Source: Symsagittifera roscoffensis (lineage: Eukaryota; Xenacoelomorpha; Acoela; Convolutidae). From it: 64,000 nt of DNA. Position numbers and translations under genes: made by a program. The notes beneath the pieces were generated by a model. The model was not told where the DNA came from. It ran no database searches and worked only from the letters and a program-made list of their open reading frames with translations. Location of the stretch: assembly GCF_963678635.1 (NCBI RefSeq), contig NC_087066.1:49969581-50033580 (forward strand). Reading direction: 5' to 3'. Below are positions 27,627 through 36,617 of this stretch, piece after piece; the first letter of the stretch is position 1, and each line of letters opens with the position of its first letter.

Positions 27627-29896
27627 TCCCGTTCAACGCCTCGGCTGCGAATGGACACTGGCCTCTTCTCTGTTCTCTCGGTGACAGTCAACCTCTGCAT
27701 GGTCTCCATCCATTCACGATCATGCCTATTCACTTCCCTATCCAACAAGTCACGGAGTTTTCCCATGACGTCCGGCGCCACGTTCACCGTCTTATTCAAT
27801 AAAGCGATGCTGTTTATACCCAGCCTGGTCAGTTCTTGCTGTACCAAGTTGGATCGGACTAGCAGGTCCAATGGAACGGGTTCGCCTCTGGCTAAAAGCT
27901 TTATCTCCGCGGCCACCTCCACTGGAAGGTCAGGGTGTCCAGGTATAGGATGTCCTGATTTGTCTAACCACCTAGTAAGTGGCAGCTTATCGTAGGTTTC
28001 TTTGTCCTGAAAGGAAAACCCGTCTTTGATCTCTGATTGGTTAGCCTGCTTCTCCTCGAGGCGCTCATAAAATTCTGTCTTTTTACTGAGGCTATCTGCG
28101 TTCTGGTGCTTGTCACGGGTACGGTGCTCTATGATCATGTGGTATCCATCCAGGCGCACAATCCAACGACCAATATAGCTTTGGTCCATCGAATAGGTTT
28201 TCAGCCAGGCAAGGGCACGATTATCCACACGTAACTTGAAGGGAGCACTCCCCAAGTAGGCCCTGTATTTTTCCACGAAAGTGATCACCGCAAACATCTC
28301 CGCTTTTGGTGCGCCGTACTTCATTTCAGTATCACTCAGGACTTTACTCCCGTAGGCTATCGGACGAAGAACCGTTCTCCCGTTCCACTCCTGCTCCTGG
28401 TGAAGTATGCCCGATATCACAACCACTGATGCATCCGTGTCCAGCACGAACATTCCCTTCTCTGTTGGCATGCCGAGGACCGGTGCCTCGCAAAGTTCAC
28501 GCTTGATGTTTTCAAATGAAACTTGTGCCTCATCAGTCCAGGTGAAATTTTTGCCCTTGTTTCTCATCAGCCTCTGCATGGGGTATATCTTGTCAGCATA
28601 CCCCTTGATGAACTCTCGATAATAATTTGCGAATCCCAGAAAACTCATCAGCTGTGTATCTGTCTTAGGTGCCTTCCAGGTCAGCACTGCTTCAACCGCT
28701 TCGGGATCTGGTCTCACTCCATGTTTGTCAACCAGGCGGCCCAGATACTTTATGGAATCCCTGAGGATTTCACACTTAGAGGGTTTGCATTTCAGACCCG
28801 CCTGCTTCATGCAAGAAAACACCTCCTCCAACCTTTCTATGTGGTCTTCTAAGGTTGGTGTTGCAATCACGACATCATCAACATAACACATAATGAGATT
28901 CCCGTATTTCTTAGTGACGCTCGTGAGTGCCTGGGCCATCAGTCGCTGGAATGTGGCCGTCGCGTTGCACAATCCGAATGGCATCCTATTCCACTGGAAC
29001 AGTCCCAGCTCACACGCGAAACCTGTTTTCTCTCGATCTTGCTTTCTGAGTGGCACTTGCCAGAATGCGGAGCCCAAATCCAACGTCGTGAAGAACTTAG
29101 CGTCTCCCAGCTTGGATAGGCTCTCATCGATGCGGGGAATCGGGTATGCGTCCTTTATAGTCACTGCGTTCAGATAACGGAAATCACAACAAAATCTGAG
29201 TTGTCCCCCTTTCTTTTTCGCCATGACCACGCCACAAGCCCATGGGGACTTCGACGGCTCAATCATGTCGTACTCCATTAACATTTCAATTTCCTTCCTA
29301 CACGCTTCTGACTTGTTTGGGGTCATTCTTCTCGCCCCTTCCCTATGAGGTACCGAGCCCTCTTCTATCTCAATCTCGTGCTCTACAAAATTGCAACAAC
29401 CTATATCGGCCTTATGCTTTGAAAAAACGTCTGCGTTCCGATCTAGCACCGCCCTGAGCGAATCTAGTTCGTTGTCAGATATTTTACCCTTCAGATGTTC
29501 TATCTCAGGTAGGACAGGCCTATTCGCTGCTAACTCTGCTTCCGTCGGCCTCTCAGGAAAGTTGGAACAACTAGACAGCCCATCATCTGTTTCCGACTTC
29601 ATTGAAAACAATTTCCTAGAAGATTTCAATTCAATTACTCTTTTCATTATACATTCTTGGTTCGCATGTAATGGACATTTAGTTACATCAAACTTCTTCA
29701 AGTTCTCCACACTCAGAAAGTCTGTGTTCAGAGGCAAAGCGTAGCCAAGTTTCTTTCCCCTCTGTATTGTCACTGTTGTTGCTTCTGTGTTCAATAACAC
29801 ACTCACACACAGTCCGCTCTGAGTGAGTGAGAATAGCCGAGCTTTTACTGTTTGGATTTGGTACCAGACACACCTGTCTGTCATTGCTGAGTTCAT
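27314..29896 (-). CDS. Element B: reverse transcriptase and RNase H
   Basis: An 860-codon frame. It holds the Ty3/Gypsy RT motifs MIEPSKSPWACGVVMAKKK, LRFCCDFRYLN, FFTTLDLGSAFWQVPL, RMPFGLCNATATFQRLM and the active site MCYVDDVV (28872-28892). The RNase H part follows: FVLDTDASVVVISGIL, PKAEMFAVITFVEKYR and LRVDNRALAWL. The last ~100 codons overlap the integrase frame, and the first ~70 overlap the protease frame, so both junctions need frame changes (+1 or equivalent before, -1 after). All catalytic aspartates visible are intact, which fits a young copy. Confidence 0.9.
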   Translation of the reverse strand: MNSAMTDRCVWYQIQTVKARLFSLTQSGLCVSVLLNTEATTVTIQRGKKLGYALPLNTDFLSVENLKKFDVTKCPLHANQECIMKRVIELKSSRKLFSMKSETDDGLSSCSNFPERPTEAELAANRPVLPEIEHLKGKISDNELDSLRAVLDRNADVFSKHKADIGCCNFVEHEIEIEEGSVPHREGARRMTPNKSEACRKEIEMLMEYDMIEPSKSPWACGVVMAKKKGGQLRFCCDFRYLNAVTIKDAYPIPRIDESLSKLGDAKFFTTLDLGSAFWQVPLRKQDREKTGFACELGLFQWNRMPFGLCNATATFQRLMAQALTSVTKKYGNLIMCYVDDVVIATPTLEDHIERLEEVFSCMKQAGLKCKPSKCEILRDSIKYLGRLVDKHGVRPDPEAVEAVLTWKAPKTDTQLMSFLGFANYYREFIKGYADKIYPMQRLMRNKGKNFTWTDEAQVSFENIKRELCEAPVLGMPTEKGMFVLDTDASVVVISGILHQEQEWNGRTVLRPIAYGSKVLSDTEMKYGAPKAEMFAVITFVEKYRAYLGSAPFKLRVDNRALAWLKTYSMDQSYIGRWIVRLDGYHMIIEHRTRDKHQNADSLSKKTEFYERLEEKQANQSEIKDGFSFQDKETYDKLPLTRWLDKSGHPIPGHPDLPVEVAAEIKLLARGEPVPLDLLVRSNLVQQELTRLGINSIALLNKTVNVAPDVMGKLRDLLDREVNRHDREWMETMQRLTVTERTEKRPVSIRSRGVERDCRSIVNQLVTSMPKEVLLELRSLNMEHRIKTKLLRKSGSGRDLASRGECTSRMQKRNTSQAQIVRPWTRQCPGSLTPSSQSRTSPLMSQTPLSPCRTTCPGRG

Positions 29897-31430
29897 TCAG
29901 GTTCCTCATCCTAAACGTCGCTACTACGGCTTGGTTCGGTTTTAATCTAACTTTTCGATCCAGAAAGATCGGCACCTTGGCCTGATTAATTAAGATCTTA
30001 TTAAGGGGTCTTTTTTCATACTTTCTCTCAGGATCCTTGATCCTAATCAATCCGTCATTGAGATCGATCGTGACGTCAAAGTTGCGAACGAAATCCCTTC
30101 CTAGGATGAACTGGTCGGATTCGTCCAAATTCTCTACTACTAGGAAGCTCATCCAAAGATGTCTTCCTCCGAGCTGCAGTGAAATGATCGGGGTTCGTCC
30201 GGTGACATAGATCGCTCCCTGATTGGCAGCTGCCAACCTGATGTTTGTCGGTATGAGATCCGACCTTTCGAAACCCATGTCAGTCCAAGTTTTGACTGGC
30301 ATGACACTAACCACTGCTCCCGTGTCTAGCAGTCCCTTTACTGAAAGCTGTCTGCCTTGCACGTCCAGAACGTGTGCGGCCAGATCGGCCTCACAACCAA
30401 TATGCACCGCATCTTGTTCGAGCATCGCGTTGTGTCCGATTCGTCTAACCTTCAGCTCCTCTTGACCAATGTATATCCGGCCAATCTGATCGTTCGCATC
30501 AGTTATGTGAGCTTTCGTGTAGATATTGATGCCATCCACATTCATCAGGATCGGGTAAGGGCCATGTACATCGATATAATGTCCGTCCACTTTCATCAGT
30601 CTCGGACCTCCCGTTGTGAGCAGCGCTCGCACTGCGCTGGAGTCCAGTTTGGGATCCTTCTCCTTCAGGTAGTCGGCATAGATGTCCAGGTGGACTAGTG
30701 TAATCTCGGATGGTTCACTCAAGTTCTTGACCACCTGGTGCCCTGCGTCTGAGATGATGGACATTATTTTGGTCCCCGCCTTCGTCATGCCGAAAGTCTT
30801 ACCAGATATGACGTTCAGTTTTAGTCCCTGTTTCTTGGGTTCCTCTTTGTCTTCTGCATTTGTCGTTTTACCCAGGACATTAAAACTTTCCCAAAGATCT
30901 GTGCTCTCCAGCTCCGACCTTACCCATTGCTCCACTTCTTTCGTGGCTAGGTCCTGTTTGACATTCTGCAGCGCTGTCCTTGCCGCCAGGCCGTAATCCA
31001 CCTTGAGTGGGCTAGACGACTCTGCTTCGAGGTTCGAGGCTACCACCTCGTCAGGCCATGTCCTAACCTTTTTGGTCGTGAAGGTGCTCGGTGTCGTCTC
31101 CTTTCGCCGAGATTCAGCCTCGTTCATCAGACGTGCTCGACTGGCCTTGACACCCGAAAGCGCCTCTTCGTGGCGGGGGTGTTTCGCGTCCGCTACTGCG
31201 TCCCAAAATTGAGTACAATCCGACTTGAAGTGTCCCTCCAAATTACAGAAGAAACACCTCGGACCATATTTCATGATGAGCCCTCTGACGTACTCCTCAT
31301 GATCCTCGTCGGTCGCGTCGGCGTCCTCGAGAAAGTAGCCTATGGCCTTCATGTTCTGTTTGTATGCAGAACACGCAGAAACGTGATGGTCCATCGAACC
31401 ACAATTCGCACACGACCTCCTCTTGTCCAT
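29688..31430 (-). CDS. Element B: nucleocapsid zinc knuckles and aspartic protease
   Basis: A 580-codon frame. Two CCHC knuckles (CX2CX4HX4C) at residues 7-20 (CANCGSMDHHVSAC) and 59-72 (CFFCNLEGHFKSDC) would bind element RNA. A ~280-residue middle of unknown function precedes a retroviral-type protease with active site LLDTGAVVSVM near residue 367 and flap/second strand FILGRDFVRNFDVTID. In element C the knuckles are in the same frame as the end of Gag, while in B one extra base near 31520 separates them, so B either relies on a +1 shift or carries a damaging insertion. Confidence 0.85.
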   Translation of the reverse strand: MDKRRSCANCGSMDHHVSACSAYKQNMKAIGYFLEDADATDEDHEEYVRGLIMKYGPRCFFCNLEGHFKSDCTQFWDAVADAKHPRHEEALSGVKASRARLMNEAESRRKETTPSTFTTKKVRTWPDEVVASNLEAESSSPLKVDYGLAARTALQNVKQDLATKEVEQWVRSELESTDLWESFNVLGKTTNAEDKEEPKKQGLKLNVISGKTFGMTKAGTKIMSIISDAGHQVVKNLSEPSEITLVHLDIYADYLKEKDPKLDSSAVRALLTTGGPRLMKVDGHYIDVHGPYPILMNVDGINIYTKAHITDANDQIGRIYIGQEELKVRRIGHNAMLEQDAVHIGCEADLAAHVLDVQGRQLSVKGLLDTGAVVSVMPVKTWTDMGFERSDLIPTNIRLAAANQGAIYVTGRTPIISLQLGGRHLWMSFLVVENLDESDQFILGRDFVRNFDVTIDLNDGLIRIKDPERKYEKRPLNKILINQAKVPIFLDRKVRLKPNQAVVATFRMRNLNELSNDRQVCLVPNPNSKSSAILTHSERTVCECVIEHRSNNSDNTEGKETWLRFASEHRLSECGELEEV

Positions 31431-31479
31431 GTCATTGCGAGGTTTGTAACAACTGGAATTCGCACCAGTGTTTGTCCCG

Positions 31480-33693
31480 CTATAGTTGCCATAATTGCTG
31501 TAACGGTTTTGCGCCCTTTGATTTTATGAGTAAATACTCGCGTGACTTCATACGCAAATCGTCAGGCGTGGGTACCTGGTCAAGCGACAGGGTGAAGTGA
31601 GTGGCCAACATCGTCTTCAACTCCTCACTCCTTACTCCATCCATGAACTTAGAAGCAATCGCCAAGTTTCGCTCGGATATTCTCTCATCCGGGTTGCTTC
31701 TCCTCCTGAGCAATTCAAGGTCGTCCAAAAATTTATCTATTGATTCTTCATCTCTCTGACGCCTCTTCTCGAACTTCACCATAGCCTGGTGCCCTTGTAC
31801 TCCAGAGCCGAAACGATTCAGCAGGATGTCGAATATCTTGCGAGCGCTGTCTCTCTCATTGGCTCTTTTTGCCATTACACAATTTAGTGCAGTACCCTCC
31901 AAGTTGCTCGTCAGCGCGCTGCACTCTTGTTTCTTGGAGAGATTCTCTTCCTCAAAGTGTAACTTCATCACCTCTATCCAAGTATCAATGCAGCCGTCCG
32001 ACTCGTCTTTATATGACTTCGGCTTTTTCAGTGTTCTTCTTGACCTCTCTCCTCTCTCGGTTGACTTCGAGAGCTTGGTGATGAATGTTTCAAGAGATCT
32101 GTTCAGAGGCTCAAACATCGAGGCATACATCGTTGTGTCTTGTGAGACTGTAGTCAGATCTGGTACTGAACTGACTTGTGGCACGGTTGGCAATCTTGTC
32201 TCCGGGGTGGCATCTGCCTCCGGTGGGACTCGATTTGTCCAGCCAGGCCTCTGCGGGGCTGCCCTTGGCCGCTCCTTGTTTCTATGTTCGTAGTTCGTTC
32301 TCGAGCCTTGCTGGGCTCTGGCACTGTTGCCCGTACCATCTCCAACATTCGCATGGCGTGAGCGCTCCCTTGAGTTGGAATGCTCCTGCCAACTATTCCC
32401 ATTCAGGATCGCGTCAAGCTTCCGCATCATCAAGTCAGATTTGGCGTCCAACCTCCTTTCCAGGCCAGTCATCGTTTGGGCGTAGGTATTATCATGATCA
32501 TTCAACAATTGCTCGATCTCTCTTGTCATCCTTGCCTCTCTTTCCTCTGACTCTTTGTTTGCCTGTGCCAGGCTCTCGGCCAGGCATTGATCGGTGTCAC
32601 GAATCAATTGAGCCTGATGAAACCTCGCCTGCGACTTCACGTGCGTTAGCTCATCTTTCAAATTCTCTCGACCATGGTGAGCTCTCTCGTCAACTTGATC
32701 TATCCTCTTAGTCATGTCTCGCCTCAATTCATCCAGGCCATTCATCACACCAGCGAACATATCACTTATGTCACCAGCTGCCCCCAATGGCGGGGTTAGC
32801 CCCAGAGAAGACGAGGTCAACTGTGGCTGTAGCCTAGTACTTGATGACGCACCGCCCTTTTGCTTGTGCATTGACGTCATCAGTCTGTCAAACGTTGATG
32901 ATGCTCCCATCGTTATCCCATCTGACATAGGCCTGGTCGGCGAGGCAGAAGACGCCTCCCTGCTCATGTCGTTCCTTGGGCACGGTGTGAAGTTCACATC
33001 CGGATGGGTTATTTCCGGTTGGTCGTAACTAGAGGACAGACCTCCGGCTTGTAGCGACGTCACGCGCTCATCGTACAAAGACTTCCAACTTTTCTTTGCC
33101 TTCGAGAACGTCTGCTCTTCACCCGGACTCATACTCGACATCATCGCGTTGTTGCTCTGTTTGGCCAAAGATGAGTGTGCACTTGTCAGATGTGAAGGTT
33201 CCTTTCTCCATTTATAGCTCTTAGTCTCTGATTTGGACATTCCCCTGTACAACACTTCCTCCCGAGGTTCGACCTCGGGACGCTCCGAGGTCTCCTCTGT
33301 CCTCTCGGCTTCCTCCCGTTCGAGGACCTCATCTGGCTCAAAGTCGGGTCGAATGAGCGTTCGCTCCCCTTCGTCAAAGGGATCCACCAGCGTTTCGCTC
33401 GCAGGCTCGGCCTCGGCGCTCCGCCTTTGATTGCCATCGAGGTTTTTCTCGCTCCTTAGTTTCATTTCGCTCACTGAAAGATCAGGTTGACCTTTAGTCG
33501 ATTCGTCTTCAGCAAACGCGTCGGAAGCGCTGCTAAACGAGGTTTGGCTACGCCTAGTTCTAAACTTCCGCGTGCTTCCCTTGCTTAGCCTGGGAATTTT
33601 AGTAGTCGATCCTAGCGAGTCCCTGCGCTGCATAGTTCTTAACAAAATGAAGGTATTCGTAATTTGATGGCAATGCAAACGTACCACAAACAA
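31480..33693 (-). CDS. Element B: Gag
   Basis: A 737-codon frame; the Met at 33633 (residue 21, MQRRDSLG) is the likelier start because the preceding residues look like leader read-through. A long, charged, low-complexity N-terminus is followed by a coiled coil (about residues 310-410, MNGLDELRRDMTKRIDQVD and similar heptads). The Retrotrans_gag-type capsid core comes last: CIDTWIEVMKLHFEE, ALNCVMAKRA, FGSGVQGHQAMVKFEKRRQ and ESIDKFLDDLELLRRR. Gag assembles the virus-like particle. At over 700 residues it is long for the family because of the N-terminal extension. Confidence 0.8.
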   Translation of the reverse strand: MFVVRLHCHQITNTFILLRTMQRRDSLGSTTKIPRLSKGSTRKFRTRRSQTSFSSASDAFAEDESTKGQPDLSVSEMKLRSEKNLDGNQRRSAEAEPASETLVDPFDEGERTLIRPDFEPDEVLEREEAERTEETSERPEVEPREEVLYRGMSKSETKSYKWRKEPSHLTSAHSSLAKQSNNAMMSSMSPGEEQTFSKAKKSWKSLYDERVTSLQAGGLSSSYDQPEITHPDVNFTPCPRNDMSREASSASPTRPMSDGITMGASSTFDRLMTSMHKQKGGASSSTRLQPQLTSSSLGLTPPLGAAGDISDMFAGVMNGLDELRRDMTKRIDQVDERAHHGRENLKDELTHVKSQARFHQAQLIRDTDQCLAESLAQANKESEEREARMTREIEQLLNDHDNTYAQTMTGLERRLDAKSDLMMRKLDAILNGNSWQEHSNSRERSRHANVGDGTGNSARAQQGSRTNYEHRNKERPRAAPQRPGWTNRVPPEADATPETRLPTVPQVSSVPDLTTVSQDTTMYASMFEPLNRSLETFITKLSKSTERGERSRRTLKKPKSYKDESDGCIDTWIEVMKLHFEEENLSKKQECSALTSNLEGTALNCVMAKRANERDSARKIFDILLNRFGSGVQGHQAMVKFEKRRQRDEESIDKFLDDLELLRRRSNPDERISERNLAIASKFMDGVRSEELKTMLATHFTLSLDQVPTPDDLRMKSREYLLIKSKGAKPLQQLWQL

Positions 33694-34090
33694 GATTTAG
33701 TTAAATCACTTAACGCTGCCTACTCGATTCCGTCAGTATCAAAATGTCTCTTAGATCTCTCACGACTAAATTAGTGACTCAGCTAAAGTTACACACAGGG
33801 TCTACCCAGTATTGATATAATGCTAACTCAACCCGGTTGTATAGTATAACAGTATCACTAAGTTTCCACAAGATATAATCGACACACAAAACACAATCGA
33901 TAATCAGATAAGAATATCCTACAGGTGACAGCGACCTTTTGTCAGTATCAGTTTATCGCCACACAATTTATCAAGTCACTGCTTTGTTAAAATTAAACAA
34001 TCTTTGATAAAAAGCAGTGATGATTCAGAAATAGATAAATAAAACTTAGTCTTAAAGAAAAAGACTTCCCCCAATCGGAACGATCCGAAA

Positions 34091-34213
34091 GAACGAAGCC
34101 CAGGACACAGTCTTGTCAAGTGGGTGTGTATCTGCCTATTACACCCACCGAGGTCTTCTTTTAGGTGTCCTGCGATTGCCCGAGCTGTCCTACCAAGTAG
34201 CTCAAGGCAACCT
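34091..34213 (-). ncRNA. Leader RNA structure, unit 1
   Basis: Outer stem 34101-34108 CAGGACAC with 34165-34172 GTGTCCTG; inner stem 34120-34127 GTGGGTGT with 34141-34148 ACACCCAC; a second hairpin TTGCC/GGCAA and GAGCT/AGCTC at about 34176-34210. The segment CGAGGTCTTCTTTT between the stems is invariant between units. On the sense strand it lies 5' of gag, where packaging, dimerisation or internal ribosome entry signals are usual. Confidence 0.7.
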
Positions 34214-34269
34214 CTGATCGAAAATTTCTAAAGTCTATGAAAAAGCTCTCCCACACCCGGAACGCTCCA

Positions 34270-34398
34270 AGTGCACGAGAGCAGGGAACAACTTTTCTTC
34301 TCAAGTGAGTGTGTATTTGCCTAATACACTCACCGAGGTCTTCTTTTATTTGTTCCCGGATTGCCCGAACTTTCCTATTAAGTAGCTCAAGGCAACCA
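34270..34398 (-). ncRNA. Leader RNA structure, unit 2
   Basis: Same fold as the unit at 34091 with different bases: outer stem 34284-34291 GGGAACAA with 34350-34357 TTGTTCCC, inner stem 34305-34312 GTGAGTGT with 34326-34333 ACACTCAC. The second hairpin keeps pairing on the sense strand through a G-U wobble (GAGCU/AGUUC), which would be a mismatch on the other strand. Base changes on both sides of stems support a real RNA structure. Confidence 0.7.
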
Positions 34399-34629
34399 CA
34401 CAACCTAAATCACAATCAAAAAAAAAAAAAAATTCTTTGTTCGGGTACTTCTGATACACCCAATGTAGAATCCAAAGTTGATCACAAATTTCCGGTTCAG
34501 AATGGGTTCTTATGATCCTGATAAGCACGCCTAATATCCTAATATGATCCTAATTCAATGGATATTTTCCGTTGCCCAAATAGCCACAGAAAGTTTACTC
34601 AAGTCTCTAACAAGGAAGATCGTTGGAAG

Positions 34630-34990
34630 GTTTAAGACGCTCCGGAGGGTTACCTCGGAGGGTACCTTGATCACCCAAGTTACTTCGGAGGGTACCTTAA
34701 TCACCCAAGTTACCTCGGAGGGTCCCCCTAAATTTACTAAGGAGGGTCAATAAGATGCTTAATATGCTCCGGAGGGTTACTTCGGAGGGTACCTCCAAAA
34801 TTTTCAAATTTTTCGATCTCGCTTGGAAGGTTCTCCCCCTCGCTTCAAAAAGCGTCAAAACAAGCTAGGAGCTCTAAGGGGAGCTGTTTTAACTTCTTAG
34901 GGTGATCTCGTGGAAATTTTCCACTAAGGAGGGTTGCTAAAGGGTTTAGCTGACTCCGGAGGGTCACTTCGGAGGGTTCCCCCAAAATCA
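34630..34990 (-). repeat. GGAGGGT-rich repeats in the leader
   Basis: The motif (T)CGGAGGGT or AAGGAGGGT occurs about ten times, including tandem ~27-base units (TTACCTCGGAGGGTACCTTG, ATCACCCAAG). On the sense strand these are ACCCTCC pyrimidine patches. The same motif occurs singly in leader and LTR sequence of C (GGAGGGT near 49225, 49650) and in the LTR of B (CGGGAGGGT), so it may be a protein-binding site of the family. Confidence 0.6.
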
Positions 34991-35374
34991 AGAAAAAGGG
35001 TTATATCACCGCAGTAAAGCCTCTGAAAGCGGTCTACCTGACTTAAAACTAGGTTGGCTGACACGGTCAACCTTCCCAGTTGAATAAAAAGATGTTTTGA
35101 TAAAATTTTCTGCCGCTCGGTGGGTTGCCCGTGATTTGGACCCTCCGAACCAACAAATTCTAAAAAATTTTTCTTTTCCGAAATAATCAACCCAAAAACG
35201 GTTGCGATTCAGAAAAGTGGTCAAAAACGTCGACTTATGGTACCAAAATTATCCCGATCGGATAACTAGTCTTTGAGAAATCGCCAAAAACGCGTTCGTC
35301 AAAGTGGCCTGTTTTCACCACCTATATAGGTTCTGAAAGACTTTTTCCGCAATTCCGGTCGAAAGTGCCTAAAA

Positions 35375-35732
35375 ATTCTTCTTCTTGTCCGCAGTACTCG
35401 CATAATGAATCATCTGTGTATCCGAACCGATGCTGAGTCTGACGGAGGAAAGGGGCTCTGTTGACTTTATTGGTTGTCACTTCGTAGTCTGATGATCATC
35501 GGCACTGTTTTCCGTGACTGACTCGGTCAGAACGTCAGACTGTGGAGCTCATCAGTTTCCCTAGAACTTCGCGCATTATGGGCTGATTCAACCCCACCTT
35601 CCTTACGGACTTTGTGCCGTACCTACGTACAGGTCCCAAACCCTCTCCATGAAGGTCACTCGGTTCCAGGCTACTCCCGTCTTGCGTTCCAGTTAACTTT
35701 GGTATCTCTCCCAGTCCTCCTCCGGCAAGGTG
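35375..35732 (-). repeat. Misplaced copy of the host flank next to the right LTR of B
   Basis: These 358 bp match 19525-19882 almost perfectly (one clear difference, near 35463). They hold the C-terminal end of element C's SGNH polyprotein and the start of the LINE fragment. The place should hold the primer-binding site and first part of the B leader. Together with the LTR it forms a 1,243-bp duplicate (19525-20767 versus 35375-36617). The left junction shares AAATTCTTCTT-like microhomology. Confidence 0.85.
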
Positions 35733-36617
35733 TGTAACATTCGCCCAAATATCACACAGCGACGGAGCGTAGAAAAAGTACCTATTAACGACTGGCAGGC
35801 GTCAGTTACCTTAATTCTACTCGTTTTTCACCGTCTCGACCTTGCCAGTTGATTTTCTGGTCTGTCTAGGGCAAAGTAAAAAGTTACCATTTTTAGGCCA
35901 TCAGTCAAACGACTTTTGATCAGCTTTCGTTTACATGCGAACACAACCACACAGCTGAGTCTCGGATCCTCAGACTACGTGATTGTCATTAAAAACACGG
36001 CTCGAACAACCTATTTTATTATGTTTTTGTGTGACAGTTTTATATTAAATCCATTGGAGATGGATTGACCCTTTCCCTTTTTCTATCTACTCATGTCCTG
36101 AAATATCAAATAATATCGGTGTTTAATTAAGATCTAGGACATTACAGCAGCTGTTATAGTCAGTTTTCACAGTCCCTTCACATATAACAGTCTCTGGGGG
36201 ACCAAGCCTCCGCTCCCGTGATTTTCTTGAGATAACACTCTTATCTCCTATATTTCGTGTCCCGGGAGGGTTCCGTGGTATTTCTCTTCCCCCCACTGAA
36301 GCCTCCGTCTCCACAAATATCTGTCGCTAAGGTCCTTATCGTGTGTTTTTGCCACGATAAGAGGCTCCGTGTTTTTCTGTCTCTGATACAACTGTTCTTC
36401 ACCATCTCTATCGTGGTTCTGATTTTTGTCTTTTTCTTCAAAATGGCCGTCTTTTTTCTATTTCTCAGAAATGTTCTTCTTCCAATCGAAATTTTAAAAA
36501 TAAAAATTCTAGAACATTCTGACCCTCCGTCGCAATACTTTTTTGTTCATAAGGCCTTTAGTCACTCTTTTTTATGTCGCCGGAAGGTTGTGCTGTGTCA
36601 TCTGGCAGAATGGCACA
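35733..36617 (-). repeat. 5' LTR of element B
   Basis: 885 bp, about four differences from 19883-20767. The right edge GGCACA abuts GTGCCC of the host element's coding sequence. Because the flank to its left is a copy of the 3' flank, this LTR may have been overwritten by gene conversion, and LTR identity is then not a clean age estimate. Confidence 0.85.

Larger units (their letters stand above)
33694..35374 (-). other. Element B: 5' leader
   Basis: About 1.7 kb with no coding frame of note. From the Gag side it holds ~350 bp of plain sequence, a duplicated ~165-bp structured unit (34050-34400), a stretch of GGAGGGT-rich repeats (34630-34990) and a ~280-bp block (35090-35370) conserved in element C at 49200-49480. 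The leader stops abruptly at 35374 without reaching a primer-binding site. In C the conserved block runs on into other sequence. Confidence 0.75.
19883..36617 (-). mobile_element. Element B: young Ty3/Gypsy retrotransposon with open gag-pol, inserted in element C
   Basis: Two 885-bp LTRs, 19883-20767 and 35733-36617, differ at about four positions. They flank, in sense order, a leader, Gag, NC-protease, RT-RNase H, integrase-macro, and a shortened ORFX with 3' UTR. GTG precedes the left LTR and follows the right LTR, and removal of B restores the host reading frame. Compared with D, B lacks the whole SGNH polyprotein and part of ORFX, so it looks like a shortened, possibly trans-mobilised derivative. 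The end of its leader and its primer-binding site are replaced by 358 bp of host flank (35375-35732). Confidence 0.8.

Noticed and set aside
34544-34753. Plus-strand frame with VTSEGTLITQ repeats as a repeat protein
   Set aside because: The peptide repeat is only a translation of the GGAGGGT leader repeats on the non-sense strand.
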